Shown: positions 1-12,084 of the stretch, piece by piece
Layout of the letters: the number at the start of each line of letters is the position of its first letter
How positions within the stretch are numbered: position 1 is the stretch's first letter
From: Trifolium pratense
Taxonomy: Eukaryota > Streptophyta > Magnoliopsida > Fabales > Fabaceae
NCBI RefSeq assembly: GCF_020283565.1
Contig: NC_060059.1
Span: 53,572,236-53,636,235, forward strand
Reading direction: 5' to 3'
DNA length: 64,000 nt
The notes under the pieces: model-generated
Seen by the model: only the letters and a program-made list of their open reading frames with translations
Told to the model about the DNA's origin: nothing
The model's database searches: none
Made by a program: the position numbers and the translations under genes

Positions 1-1578
1 AATTTAATCATTCTAAATTTAAAAGGAAACATCAAGAAAACATAATATATTTTCCATAAAAGGTGAAAATAGAAAACACAATGAAAAAAGTGTTTTGGAA
101 AAATTTATTTTCAACTTATCTCATAAAACAAGGATTTGAGTAAATAATAATTGCAAGGGCTTATTAAACAGTTTATGATATGTTTATAAGCAGATTTTCA
201 ACTTATTTTAATAAACTTCTGCCAGCTTATGCAGAGGTTACCAATCCTTCTCTGTAGTAAACTTATTTCCAAATTTTATTACTATAGTAAAAAATTCAAA
301 ATGCAAATAAATTATTGAATTTAAGCATCTTACTTCATGAGCTTAATTAAGCTATTTAGTCAAATTTCCCCTAGTTATGCGCACAATCAAACATGTGCTT
401 ACAGCCAAACAAACTTTTCATATAAGATACTATAAATATAAGAATGCATTACTTCTTTTTTAAATAAAATAAAAACATATGATTGATAAATTAATATTAA
501 CTCTTTTTAACATTGGTTGATGTTAAAGAGGAAAACTCATAAAAAAAGAAGATAAATTAATTGATCATCACAAACTTCATGTGATAATTGAGATTGTTCT
601 AACTTGTACGAAATATAAACAAACCAACCAATCCAAAAGCCAGCATACACCACAAAAAGCCATCCAAATAACAACAAAACATGACCAAGTCACATATGAA
701 ACAAAAAAAAGTTCAAAACATCAAACATTGATCATCACTTCATCAATTCATATATACCCCATCCAATGCAATAAAACAAATTCATACCATATTATATAAT
801 TTAAAAAACACATGTAGCCCCCCAAATATTTCATCAAATCAACCCCAAATTTTCAATACAAATTTTAGTGACAACAACACATAGTAGTCTCAAAAGCAAC
901 GTTTCAAAAATTAACCGATTTAAACATCGTCTATAGTTCGGTTAGATCACAACAATTTTGTACTAGTTTAAATTGTCTAAAGCTGTTGAACCATGACTCG
1001 AAAACCACACCGGTTCAATAACTGATTCGGTTATCAAAACATATAAAATTCAAGACTCCACAACTAAAATTAAACACTCCACAAGAAATGAAAAGGAAAA
1101 AAACATAACCAAGTCATTGGGCTCAAGTGATTAATGAGCTTCACCAAAAAGGACGGATTTCGACCTCGCGGCCGAACTCTGGACTACCATAGGGTTATAA
1201 ACCCCAAAAAAAAAAAAAAAAACCACTAAAATTCAACACTCTACAATAAAAAAACACTAAAACATCCATATTAGCCTTTCTTAAATATTAACATGTTCTA
1301 TGTTTATGGAAACTAATTAATCAAAGAAAGAGCAATTTCATAAAAAAAAAAAAATAACACTAAAATTCAACACTCCACAAGAAGGGAAAAAAAAACACAC
1401 TAGAATTCAACACTCTAAAAGGAAAAAAAAAAAAAAAAAAAAAACACTAAAACAGTCATATTAGTAAAAAAAAACATTACTTTAATAAAAAAAAAAAAGA
1501 GCAATTTCATAATATTAGTCAAAAAAACATTACTTTAATAAAAAAAAAAGAAGAGCAATTTCATAAGAAAAAACTCAC
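1..1578. other. AT-rich non-coding; probable PP2C intron 1, with A-runs and a SINE fragment
   Basis: No coding region is supported here. Because the phosphatase exon on the minus strand ends with a splice donor at 1578, this stretch is probably its first intron, at least 1.58 kb long. Around 1100-1210 there is a short tRNA-SINE-like piece on the plus strand ('gggctcaagtgattaatgagc' resembles a polymerase III A box) that ends in an A-run. Several further A-rich runs and repeated 'cactaaaattcaacactc' words occur between 1060 and 1520. Confidence 0.5.
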
Positions 1579-1891
1579 TGATGAGATGATTAAAGAGATG
1601 ATCATTAACAAACCGAGAAGCATCAGGACCACCATGTCCATCATAAACACCAACAAAGACAGAATCAGAACCAGTTTCAACTTGACTATGATCTTCAATA
1701 ACTTCGTTAGCTTGAACAACAGCAAAAGAGAATTCACCACATGAGTGTTTCTCAAGGTCTTTAAACCAAACAAGACCATCTTCTGATTTTGATGATACAT
1801 CAAAATCATTCTCAATATCTTTGTTCATTCGCGCATACCTTCTCACTGGTCTCAAGCACGATGAAACTAATCTTGTTAACCAAGAAAACAT
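1579..1891 (-). CDS. Protein phosphatase 2C, first coding exon (partial gene)
   Basis: The exon encodes about 104 residues starting MFSWLTRLVSSCLRP. It includes the PP2C metal-binding signature VGVYDGHGGPDASRF, whose Asp and Gly coordinate Mn/Mg in this Ser/Thr phosphatase family. The basic amphipathic N terminus and the early position of DGHGGP resemble clade-D plant PP2Cs, which act at the plasma membrane on H+-ATPase and SAUR signalling; that placement is inferred. The exon ends after NDHLFNHLIS at a GTGAGT donor (1578-1573), and in-frame stops follow soon after. I chose the ATG at 1891. An upstream in-frame ATG at 1945 would add 18 basic residues and is less like the family. The remaining exons must lie left of the window, or the gene is truncated. 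Confidence 0.82.
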
Positions 1892-2290
1892 CCCACATTT
1901 CCTTCTTTGTAAACCCTTTTTTTCGTTTTTCACTCTAAACTTCAAGCTTCGATTTTTTTTGGAATTTTGATGAAATTATATAGACCCAGATGAGATTTTT
2001 ATGGAAAGATTGTAAATCTGTTCAAATAAATTTGTGGGCTGGTAAGAAACAGTGTGAATTTGTTGGAATTTGTTGTAATTTGTTGTAATATATATATATT
2101 TAGAGGAAAAAAAAATATAGAATCTTGTGAATTTAAGACAAGGATAGAGAGAAATTAAAAATTAAAATGGAAAGATCTGAAATTTCGGACTCGGAGTGAG
2201 AAGAGGAAGAGAAAAAAAAATAGAGAAGAAGGGAGAGAGTGGTTGGTACTTGGTTCTAGCTTCTAACTCCAAACTTTGTATAAAAAAAAT
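1892..2290 (-). promoter_or_regulatory. Presumed 5' UTR and core promoter of the PP2C gene
   Basis: On the minus strand the sequence upstream of the ATG is a long pyrimidine-rich leader (CTCTCTCCCTTCTTCTC type, about 2170-2240), typical of plant 5' UTRs. A TATA-like TATACAAAG lies further upstream around 2275-2285. The transcription start is not determinable from sequence alone. Confidence 0.4.
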
Positions 2291-3039
2291 TTAAAAGTAA
2301 AATAAAAAATTTGTCAAAAGAAAAATATTAAAAAAAATAATAATACAATTTTTTTATTAAACTTTATTTATTTGACGGCCAAAATCTGGATTATTGGAAC
2401 CTTGTTTTTCTAAAAATCAGAGTATTAATTGTTATACATTGACTAGTAAAAATAGTTTTTTTTTTTTTTTGGTATAGTAGAGGGCTAACGCCCAAAGGAA
2501 ATGAAACTACATAGTTAAACGAACATTCCTAGGCATGCAAGCCCCAGATATATCGTGAAAAAGAATTCTCTGAAGCTCCCTAGAGGGAGACTCGATAAAA
2601 TGAACATCAAAAGAACTTAGAGAGTAATAGTTTTATATTATAATCTAATGAAAAATTATTAATATATCATGTCATAAAGTTAATTTTAAAATATTTTTTA
2701 ATATAATTTTTATATCATGTACAAATTTGCACTAAGAAGTTTAAAATAGTGAGTTTGTATTAGAATTTGTGTATTTTATATTAAATGTATAACTTTTTAA
2801 TAATTAATTGTTGTTTTTTAATAAAAAATTACAACTTTTGATTTTTTTTATGAATACTTTTGATTGTTTTAATATGTGCAAATATTACATATGTCATAAG
2901 GGGTCAGCCCTCTTCATTATAAAAAATAAAAATTGCATATATTAGACAAAACTTTTTTTTGATAGAGTAGACAAACCTTTTTTTAATATAACTGATTGCA
3001 AGATTTTTTAAAATTGTATTACGTGTCACTGCATCTTCA
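2291..3039. other. AT-rich intergenic sequence with a T-run-anchored repeat
   Basis: No gene is seen. At about 2458-2630 a T-run is followed by a less AT-rich block ('ggtatagtagagggctaac' onward). On the minus strand this would be a block ending in a poly-A tail, the layout of a retroposon 3' end. I cannot name the family. Confidence 0.3.
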
Positions 3040-3183
3040 ATTTGTTTTTGAACAAATTTTATTTTAAGTAGTTAGTGGCTAGAAATTCCTACTTAAAGAT
3101 AAATAAGTAGAGTGTCTGTAATTCGAACTACGGCTCTGCATATAATAATGTGATATACTTACCAACTGAGTTAAGTTCGCTGC
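3040..3183 (-). mobile_element. tRNA-derived SINE remnant
   Basis: Read on the minus strand this begins 'gcgaacttaactcagttgg' (an A-box-like tRNA head), has 'gtagttcgaattac' as a degenerate B box about 45 bases later, and continues through 'cttatttatctttaagta' and 'gaatttctagccact'. That series of blocks is common across papilionoid legume genomes. The copy is old, with many substitutions, and has no obvious tail. Confidence 0.55.
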
Positions 3184-5405
3184 GACATTTTTGTACAAAT
3201 TTTTATATTCACTATAAAATATAAAAAACTTGTTTCAAAAAATAAAATATAAAAAAACTTGTACTAGTAATAAGTTTGATCATTAGTGCGGTGATCATTT
3301 ATTTCAAGTTGAAAGATTAAGTTTGATCCAATGCAGATTCAATCAATGATTTTTGTGTCATCAACGATACAGATCCAAAGACATATGGATATTCCGGACA
3401 CTTCAATATAGTCAAATATATAGGCTTATGCAATATGCCGTTTATGCCATCAACATAAATACTGTGAGTTTGTTCGCAGATTCATAATTTTTATATTTGT
3501 AACTAATAATTTGTAGTTAATTAGTAATTGTGATTTCAAATTGGGGAGAAAGAAATTTATTCAATCAATTTAAACGTGTCAAATTAACATAATCAATCGA
3601 ATTTAATCATTAATGATGGGTTTGTACGTTATTTGGTTTCTATCAATTTTTTAAAATTTTATTTATAATAATTATTTCAATGGTGACGTGTTAAATAATT
3701 TGTGATTGTTGCTTCAAAAAATAAAAAATATAATAATTTGTGATTGATATCAAAATTAACTCTATTTGGTATATTTGTTTATTTAAAAAAAATACTCTCT
3801 TTTGTCAAAAAAAAATCATAATTCATAAATGCAAGATATAATCTATCGTTTTTTTCCTTATTAATAATTGGAAAATGAAAAATGCTAACAATATAGTCAG
3901 CCACTCAACCCGATCCATAGTAAGTGGGATGCCTACAACACCTATTCATAAAATTCTGGATGTTAAATTTTTTTTGAAGTTTTAAAATAATTATTATACA
4001 TTGTTTTATTTTTGAAGGATTATTATACATTATTATACTTTTTTTTTACTTAATTATTATACATTGTTAATGTTTATAAAATATTAAATTTCTGCTTCAA
4101 AAAAAAAAATTAAATTTGTATTAATAGTTATTATCATAAATAAAAATTGTATCAATATATAGTTTAAAGGATTTCATTTTTAATTCGTCTTCTGCGTAGT
4201 ACTCCCTCCCTGTGTTCCATTGTAACCAAAATACTCCCTGTGTTGCAAAATGAAGGAATTATCCAATGATTTTACATATATATATAAAAAAAAAAATATT
4301 GTATAAATCAGGAGAGGAAACCGTATTTTTAGTTTGTTAAAAAAATAATAAAATTTTTACTATAGTAACCTTAATAAATATTGGTGTATTTACAATGTTT
4401 TGCCTTTGGATTTGGATTGTTGACAAGTTCAAATTCGTCACATTTGAGGAAAATTAATAGAAATGTCGACGGGTTTGCTAATTAGTTTTTTTTAGAGTTC
4501 TTTTAATTGTTCTATAGTGGAGTTTTCACCTAACATACTTCATATTTTACTTTTGTTTTTTTTTTTTTATGATATATGAGTCTTGCTTGCATGTCCATAA
4601 GTGTTAGACTAATTTTTTGGACAAATTTTTTATATAAAATGGTCAGTGATTTTAAAGTTCACTTCGAATAATCGGTACCATATCGTACAACACATCAAGG
4701 GATCAATTTCAAAGCTTGTTTCGAATAATCGGTACTCTAAAAACATCAAGGGATCAATTTCAAAACAAGATTTGAATAAATAGATTATTGAACAACATGG
4801 TTCAATAATCTATACCACCATAAACGCCGCAAGAACAAGCGAAAACGGTGTTAAAGAGTTCTCCCATCACATTAAAAATTAAGGAGAGTGAATTATCTCA
4901 ATTTTATTTTCCTCCTGCTCCTCAAATGTATACATCTTCACACTTAAATCATCTTTTTTTTTTCTTCTCTCCTCTCAAATCAATGGTTGTAAAAAAACTT
5001 GACCATAATGTCAATGGAGAGAATCCTTTCTCAAAATTGAGCATTCAGATTATCCCAAATTTCTACATATTGATAAAAGATCAAACCTATCAAATTTTTT
5101 TTCCATAAATCGCATATCCCCTATGCGCAACAGCAGAGACTATTCTCTCGGCCTTGTGAAACTCAAATAGGTGACAAACTTTCCCTAAGAATTTTAACAT
5201 TGTTACATGCTCAAGACAAGAATCGAACCCAAAACCTTAGTTCCGAAATATCATATCTAATATCAATGGAAGAAAGAAACTCATTCAATGTCAATTTTAA
5301 ATTAATCATAAAGCTTTTCTTTGGTCAATGATCATATTGTTCTCAAGTAAATGACACAAAAATTTCGTGTTAGTAAATATATCGTTCTTAAAATCACTAT
5401 CCATT
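3184..5405. other. AT-rich intergenic sequence; Stowaway-like terminus near 4198
   Basis: No coding region is supported. 'agtactccctccctgtgttcc' at about 4197-4217 resembles the CTCCCTCCGTTCC terminus of Stowaway-type MITEs, and a related 'atactccctgtgttgc' follows at about 4230. A matching opposite end is not evident. Short direct repeats ('ttcgaataatcggtac', 'atcaagggatcaatttcaaa') occur twice at 4665-4765. Confidence 0.35.
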
Positions 5406-5560
5406 GGAGGCTATGTCTTACATTAAAGAGTGGTTTAAGTGGTGCATGATGCATGAATTATGAATAACATTATAATTAATACAAATTTTACAAAAATTCA
5501 TTGTTACATCAAATTTTACAGAATCCACCATTGTATTGAAAGTTTATATCGTATAGATCG
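5406..5560. repeat. Left arm of an imperfect inverted repeat (partner 8846-8990)
   Basis: This arm contains 'gaattatgaataacattata' and 'tgaaagtttatatcgt'. The reverse complement of 8846-8990 contains 'taattatgaataacattata' and 'tgaaagtttatatcat' in the same order and spacing. The arms flank the LINE-like remnant and everything nested in it, so they may be long terminal inverted repeats of an old DNA element. Confidence 0.4.
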
Positions 5561-5699
5561 TCAAGATTAACGATATTCAATAAAAACCTATAAACCATTA
5601 ATCTTAATGAGTCTCAATAACATATCAATGATCTATAAGGTCATTGTCCGGATGTCTTCGGGCGGAAGCAATTCGGCTTCTAAAACCCAAGAGTTTGTT

Positions 5700-5895
5700 A
5701 GTGGCGTAATGCGAGATCCCAAAACACATTATTTTTGGAACGATGTATTGTTAACATAGTCCTATGATGTGATGACTTTTTGTCTAGATTTCTATTTTCT
5801 GTCAGGGGTTGTTTCTGTGTTATGCAGTAAGCACTGTTTTAAATTAGGCTTTTAGCATCTGTGTTGGAGCCTACTTTGTATTAGTCTTGGACAGG
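5700..5895 (+). mobile_element. Probable LINE 3'-end remnant, upstream part
   Basis: This non-coding stretch continues, after removal of the insertion at 5896-8738, into 'gtgcagtgaattttgcactt' and 'tttaataaaatttgc', then 'tttttcaaaaaaataa' at about 8753-8820. An AATAAA-like signal followed by an A-rich end is typical of plant L1-like 3' UTRs. No reverse transcriptase coding sequence remains. Confidence 0.35.
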
Positions 5896-6029
5896 CTCGG
5901 TTTTGGGCCAGGGCAAGCAGGGCCCTAGCCCAAGGCCTCTAAAAATTGGGGACTCGCTTTTTTTTTGCAAGCCCATCATCTTAAAAATAGAACAAGTAGG
6001 AGATGCATAAAAAATATATGAAGAAATCC

Positions 6030-6115
6030 AATTTAGCGCAGTGGCTAGCCCTTTATTCCTCTACGCAAGCGAACGTGTGTTTGAGTACCAGCAGCACTGG
6101 TACTATTCTTTGTTT
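6030..6115 (+). repeat. tRNA-like / SINE-like fragment
   Basis: 'tagcgcagtggctag' resembles a polymerase III A box and 'tgtttgagtacc' a weak B box about 45 bases later. It is short and lies just before the Harbinger-type insertion. Weak evidence only. Confidence 0.25.
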
Positions 6116-6912
6116 TGTTTTGTTTTATTTTAAGGGCCTGTTTGGTGCGCATGATAGGATAAAGATATGATAGGATAAAAAGCTGGATAAGGATAGGATA
6201 TGATAGTGGCAGGATAAGCATATATATTGTCATGTGTTTGGTGCACACAGGATAAGAAAGATGATATCATTATTTTATCATATCATGTGTTTGGTGCAAA
6301 CTTAATATTGACATGATAAAATACATGTTTATTTAAATGAAAACATGATTCTTGTAAAACAAATATATTTGTTTATAAAAAAATAAATAAATTTATATTT
6401 TCAATTAACATAAAATAAGTAATGACAAAATTATCATTGTGAAATAATTTCATTTAATTGTAGAAAAATGCATCGATAAAATTTAAATTGTTATACACAT
6501 AAAAAACATAAAGAAATATATTGTCAAAATTTAAATTGTATCAAATTAAAACTTTCATAAACATAAGTAGCAAGAAATCAACGAAAACGATAAAGCAACA
6601 ATATATTGTCAAATATTTTTATCAAACCGTACTTAAATTATATTATCAACTACTTAACAAATACAAGACGAGTAGTATCATGGAAATGAGGAAATCCATA
6701 AATTAAAAAAATAAACAATAATAATGAATATTTTTTTATAAGAATATTAATGAATATTAATTATAAAATAATAATAACAGGTATCAATTAAAATTAAAAT
6801 AGAAAAGTATATAAAGATTAGTGTGTGTTGAGCAATCAAGCAACAGGTCCATAGTAATATATCTCAACGGGAATAAAAAAAATATCACTCTATCTAAGAA
6901 AAAGGTTTCAGG

Positions 6913-7986
6913 TAGGGGTGTGCATGGTTTGGAAACCACACCACACCACACCTAATTAATGATTTTGGTTCTAAACCAAAACCATTTCAATAACAAACCG
7001 GTTATTTTTTAAAACTAATTTGGATTTGGTTATTAACCGGATCGAACCAATTTATAACCGGTTTGTAATAAAATTTAAGTTATTCACATGATCCAATTTT
7101 AAATAGGTTTTTTACTTAAACTAATTTTTTTTATTAGTTGATTAAAAAAAATAGATTTATTAATTATTTTAAAAACATAATTTTTCATTAATTTTATGAT
7201 TGAATTGGTTTATAATCAACCCACAAAATATTTTTTTTAAACCCAAATTATTTTTTACTTAGCCGAAAACTTATTTTTTATATTGTTTTAAAAATATTTT
7301 TTATTATTTAAAAAAAGAGTCATTTCTAAAATTAAAAAATCTGATTTTTAAATACAAAAAAACTAATAAATAGGAAAGAAATTAAAATACTAATTTTTTG
7401 AAAAACTAAAAACATTAAAAACTGAATTTTTAATTATTTTAAAAAAAACTGAATTTTTTAATTATTTTTAAAAATTAAAAACATTAAAAACTGATTTTTT
7501 TAATTATTTTTTAAATAATTATTAAAAATCTGATTTTTAAAATAAAATAATATTAAAATAGTATGGGTGGTTGGTGGTGGCCGGCCGCCGGAGCACCACC
7601 ACCGGCCACCGTGAAAGTCGCCGGAGGTCCGCCGGAAACCGCCGTCCGCCGCCGTCCCGGCCGGAGCGCCGCCTGACCGGCCGCCGGTGATCCGGCGTTG
7701 ACCACCGGTTGACCACCGGTCCTCCACCCCTCTTTTAATTAATTATTTTATTATATAATAAAGAATTTTAAAAAATTGAAGATTGGGCCCGAATTAGCTA
7801 TTGGGCCTAAATTTTCAAACCAATTTGAAACCAAATTACAAAATGTGGTTATGGTTTATAATTGGTGTTTTTTTATTGGAGTGGTGTGGTTTTTTTTTTT
7901 AAATGGATTTTGCAAACTAAAATTGGATATGGATTGGTTAGTAATTTGGTTAGTAATTTGGTTAGCAATTTTTTTGCACACCCCTA
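6913..7986. mobile_element. hAT-type MITE nested in the Harbinger element
   Basis: The terminal inverted repeats TAGGGGTGTGCA and TGCACACCCCTA are perfect and flanked by the 8-bp duplication GTTTCAGG (6905-6912 and 7987-7994), as expected for hAT insertion. The arms carry further inverted words (accacaccacacc on the left, ggtgtggt on the right; repeated 'aaccggttt'). No transposase is encoded. A GC-rich island near the right arm interrupts otherwise very AT-rich sequence. Confidence 0.88.
7563..7735. other. GC-rich, CpG/CCGG-dense island inside the hAT MITE
   Basis: About 170 bases are dominated by G and C, with many CCGG, GCCGCC and CCACCG words, in a window that is otherwise mostly A and T. 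The minus strand is open for tens of codons rich in Gly, Arg, Ala and Pro, but nothing recognisable is encoded. A captured gene fragment is one explanation; low-complexity expansion is another. Confidence 0.6.
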
Positions 7987-8738
7987 GTTTCAGGTAGTAC
8001 ATATCAAGTATATAAAATTATTTCGTTAAAAAAAGTATATAAAATTATATACGAAGCAAAATATGTACCCAAAAAGTAAAAAAATCATGAAAATGCATTC
8101 AGTGGGAATCGAAGTGAGGAACATGTTTATTTTATCCTATCATGTTCCTAACCCAGCTTAAAATAAGGATTAAAATAACAAAGGCTAGGTAGGATAGGAT
8201 AAGCAATAGGTTTATTTTATCCTTTCCAATTGGTGCACCAAACAAGAGATTTGAATATGATAGGATTGTTTTATCATATCCTGTCTCTCTATCCTGCGCA
8301 CCAAACGGGCCCTAAGAGAACATAAATAGTGATGAAGGGAATTGAGCCCACTAATTGTATCCATTCATATTTTTAAAAATTGTATTTTTTTTTATTTTTT
8401 ATACCATTGTGTTTCTTTTTATAAAATAATAAGTTTTTTTTTTCTATAAATACAATCACTCTATAATCCATAGATATTTTTACTAGTTTATTTTTCTTAA
8501 ACTATATATTGTTATTTCTTTTGAAATAAAGAATTAATTTCTATAATGATATTGCAATTTTTGTTAAAAACAATATCAATTTTTAATGATATTAGTTTGA
8601 TTAGAATATAACTATTTTATATTATTGATGTTATTTATAGTTTAAATAAATGATGTTCTTTTTTAAAAAAATTATATTTTTTATTAGGGGTCCATTTTTA
8701 TTATTTACCCTGGACCTTCAAAATTTCGAAACCGGCCC

Positions 8739-8845
8739 TAGTCTTGGACAGGTGCAGTGAATTTTGCACTTCTTGTGCACAATTCTCTTTTTAATAAAAT
8801 TTGCTTTTTCAAAAAAATAAATTACTTTAATTTTCTTAAAAAAAA
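8739..8845 (+). mobile_element. Probable LINE 3'-end remnant, downstream part
   Basis: This begins with the second copy of the 14-bp repeat and includes 'tttaataaaatttgc' followed by an A-rich tract. It is the other half of the remnant at 5700-5895. Confidence 0.35.
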
Positions 8846-8990
8846 TTATGAATGATTTTTATGATATAAACTTTCAAACCAACGGTGAATTTTGTAAGAT
8901 TCACTTTCGTTATAATGTTATTCATAATTAATACACAATACACCATTTGAATCATTCTTTTATATTGGACAAAGCCTCGATTAATAGTAA
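8846..8990. repeat. Right arm of the imperfect inverted repeat (partner 5406-5560)
   Basis: The reverse complement shares ordered blocks with 5406-5560, including 'attatgaataacattata' and 'tttgaaagtttatat'. No target-site duplication could be fixed outside the arms. Confidence 0.4.
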
Positions 8991-10759
8991 AAATGATAGA
9001 ATTGACCAACAAAGAATGATATCAACCAACCTCAATAACACGAGTTTCATTCATAGTTTGGCAAAACAAAGTTGTAAAGAGAGGAGCAAAACAAGTAGAA
9101 GAAAGATTCAAAGAACTAATTGATCACTATTAATTATAAGGGTGGGTCAAACATAAAAATCGACGGTAAAACACATGGACAATTAATGCGTAAAATTCAA
9201 TTTCTTAAATAAATCTTAGTTATTTTAAGAAATTAATCTTTGTAGTCGTAAGATAAATTGATTTTTTTTTAAAAAAAATAAAAAATAACACAATTTGGGT
9301 TGCTTAAGTGGTAGTTACCATGCCTTTTCCCACTTTTTATAGTTATTTATTCCACCAATCCATATTTTTCTTTTGGTCCCACTTCTTCCATTCACAAACT
9401 CATTTTTAATTTAATAAATCTAAGAACCATGGTGGTGACTAGTGAGGACCAACTGGTTTTATAATGTGAAGAGAGAATTGCTAAATTTCAATGGTGAAAA
9501 GGGAAAACAAAGAATCAATCATATTGTTAAATCTTCATATCGTTTTCATACAATTTGATGACTTCAAAATCTTCATATTTGAAAAAAATAAAACCATTTT
9601 TTTATTTTGTTTTACGGTAACATAAAATTTTAAAGAGTCCTGCTAACTAGCACTTTAACACTCGTTCCGTTAAGGCACTAGTTAAGAAAAAAACATATTT
9701 AAAAATGTTTTTTTTTTATAATTTTTTAAAAGTTGACTACACAAATTATAAAATTGTTTTAGTATTTTTAGTTTCTTAACAAACGTTCTAAAAATACTGG
9801 TCAGTATTTTTCCAATTTTAAAATAAGTGATTTAAGACTCAAATAACATTTTCAAATAGGAAGCTTGATTTTGTCCATCAGAAAAAGTAAAATAAAGAAG
9901 TCTGACTCAACTACATACCAAGTACCAACTCTTTGGGGTTGATTTTCTGAATTTTCTATGTTGCAAGTATTATTATTTTTTTCCCTTTTTGTTTGCTAAC
10001 TCTAATAGTCTAATGAAAAGGCCAAAAGGTTATATAAAAACTATATTGTGGTCAACAAATTTTTCAGCCCAATCATTGTTTTATTATAACATAAATTATT
10101 TCATTTCCTAAGAACATAGATTAATATTGGCCACAAAATATCCCATTAATAATAGGTTAAAATGGACACCTGTGATTGAGTAGGTGTGATTTTAAATTGT
10201 GCAACATGTTTAGATGGATTAAAGGAGGAAATTGGCATTGCTGGATTAGAGGGCCTGTTCTAAAAGAAAAGGGTAAGTTACTCATACACATGAGGCATGT
10301 GAAGTGACCTTTTTTGAGTCTACTCCTTAACTCATATATGATATAGTTGCATTAAAGGTTTGTGGTTGCTACCTAGGTAGGAGGCAGGGACCATTTGACC
10401 CCAAATTATATCTTTATTACTTTTTGATTATTGCCACATGGTTGTGACATCCTACACATTTTATGGGCAATTGTAGAAGAGACTCATTTCATTTCCATAA
10501 GTCAAATTTCAATTAGAAGAGATTCATTTCCTTTCCATAAGTCAAATTTCAATTTTGGACCCAAGATTTATCTCATTTCTATCCAATCCAATAATAGGTT
10601 TGGCATTTATTTGGTAGAAATATGAACCACCAATACTTTATAAAAATAAAATTTAGATTGAGTTTAATTTTTACATAGTATGTGTAAACATTAATAAAAA
10701 AAAGACAACTTTTAACTAATTGAATCAACCTTGTTGGCAATGATATTTTTATATAATAT
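8991..10759. other. AT-rich intergenic sequence, no gene seen
   Basis: No coding region is supported. A block at about 9630-9830 ('gagtcctgctaactagcac' onward) resembles small MITE-like repeats, but I could not define both ends. 'agaagattcatttcctttcc'-type words are repeated in direct orientation near 10,480-10,550. Confidence 0.35.
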
Positions 10760-10908
10760 ATTAGTTCAAATATGTTTTTAGTCCTACAAAATTATGAGTT
10801 TTTATGTTTAGCTTATTGCGTCAAAAAAGTTTAGCTTATAAAAAATTTGTTCACTTTTAGTCCCTATTTGTATTTTATAGGAACTAATTTGAGGGACAAA
10901 AAATATAT

Positions 10909-12036
10909 TGTTGGAGGTTTGTGTTGGTCTCATTTTGCTAAAACAAATATTCAAGCGAGATGTTGGATACAATGCTTCAACATTGAATACGTTGTTGGAT
11001 AAAATGCTTCAACATTGGATACGACATACAGTGTGCTCTGTTTTCGCGCTTCTTGAAAGATATATTTTCGCGAGAGATTTCTGAAAGATTTGATTAATTA
11101 ATCCATGTCTTTTTACTTGTGCGCCAAGTAGCGCCTTTCCTGATGTTCTAGAAGGCGACCATGACCTAGTTTTGTTTATAAACAAATCAACTATTTTAGG
11201 AAACAAAATATTTGAATCAAGAATATTCCTTGCTGGAACTTTTGGACCAACTGTGATCTGAAGCCCAAATTCAAGACCTAGTCGTGCTAAGCTCAGACTA
11301 TATAAAGGAATGAGCTAAACCTAATTTATACACAGAAACAGAAACCATTGTTCATCAAAGATGTAGTCTTTAGGGTTTCGTGTCTTTAAGCCACTCTATA
11401 GGAGAGTTGGTGTAAGTGAACCAGTCGAGTTGTCAGATGGTCACTATGTCCTCGCTCAGAAACCTTTAGGTAATGAGTTGAGTATTGTACTTGGAGGAAG
11501 CTTATAAGCAACTCCAAATTGTGAACTTAGTCAAGGGTGTTGGCTAGATATTAGTTTTATGGGAGTGTTGCTCCTTGCAGATTGTTATCGATTGTAAACA
11601 CAGGTTGTGTTGATTGAGGGAAGTGAGCGGATGTTCTCATATCTAGGAGTTCCTAGGTAGAAATTAGCACGGGTAGTGTCTAGGTGATAAGTCATAAACG
11701 GAGCGTTTTATTGAGGGCTTTGAACTAAAACTATTATAGTGAATTTCTTTCCTGGATTGGTATCCCCCGGAGTAGGTGATGTTGCACCGAACTGGGTTAA
11801 CAAATAACTTGTGTTATTTACGTTTTGCGCTTTATTATTAACTTGCCTATACTGGTACGAGATGCTGGAACATCTGTCTCAACATCAATATACTATCGCT
11901 CCTAACAGGTGTTGGAGCATCGTGAAGAACATCTGCTGTTTATGTTTTTATGTTATATGTCTTGCCGTATTATTCATGACAGACCAGATGCTTCGCCATC
12001 CTGTACAACATCTGGTTCTGCTATACCAGAATTTCA
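10909..12036 (+). mobile_element. Solo LTR of a diverged SIRE-like Ty1/copia family
   Basis: It starts TGTTGG and ends AATTTCA, as do the LTRs at 41206, 59250 and 63023. It shares ordered blocks with them, including 'tctcatatctaggagttcct', 'ctggattggtatcccc' and 'gaactgggttaacaa'. The flanks TATAT (10904-10908) and TATCT (12037-12041) match at 4 of 5 bases. No internal region adjoins it, so it is a recombination product. A TATA-like 'ctatataaaggaa' lies at about 11298. It is much more diverged than the other three LTRs. Confidence 0.8.
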
Positions 12037-12084
12037 TATCTATTTTTGTTAAAACTTTTTAAACTATTGACTATTATTAAAATT

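Larger units (their letters stand above)
6134..8312. mobile_element. Non-autonomous PIF/Harbinger-type element, 2.18 kb including a nested hAT
   Basis: The left end is GGGCCTGTTTGGTGCGC and the right end is its inverted copy with one mismatch. Both are flanked by TAA (6131-6133 and 8313-8315), the 3-bp target duplication of PIF/Harbinger elements. Subterminal 'gataggataa' motifs recur at both ends. Without the 1,074-bp hAT insertion it is about 1.1 kb. No transposase or Myb-like ORF is present, so it would need an autonomous partner. Confidence 0.85.
5896..8738. mobile_element. Insertion flanked by a 14-bp direct repeat, host of two nested elements
   Basis: TAGTCTTGGACAGG is present at 5882-5895 and again at 8739-8752. 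The enclosed sequence has short inverted ends: 'ctcggttttgggcc' on the left, and 'gggccggtttcg' as the reverse complement of the right end. It holds the Harbinger-type element at 6134-8312. The true duplication may be shorter than 14 bp if some bases belong to the termini, so the superfamily is left open. No coding sequence of its own is seen. Confidence 0.5.

Noticed and set aside
581..799. 72-codon plus-strand frame
   Set aside because: Low-complexity Lys/Thr/His composition from A-rich DNA, no known motif, inside a probable intron.
4848..5108. 86-codon plus-strand frame
   Set aside because: No homology signal, biased composition, no promoter context.
10431..10625. 64-codon plus-strand frame
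   Set aside because: Contains a local direct repeat that inflates it; no recognisable domain.
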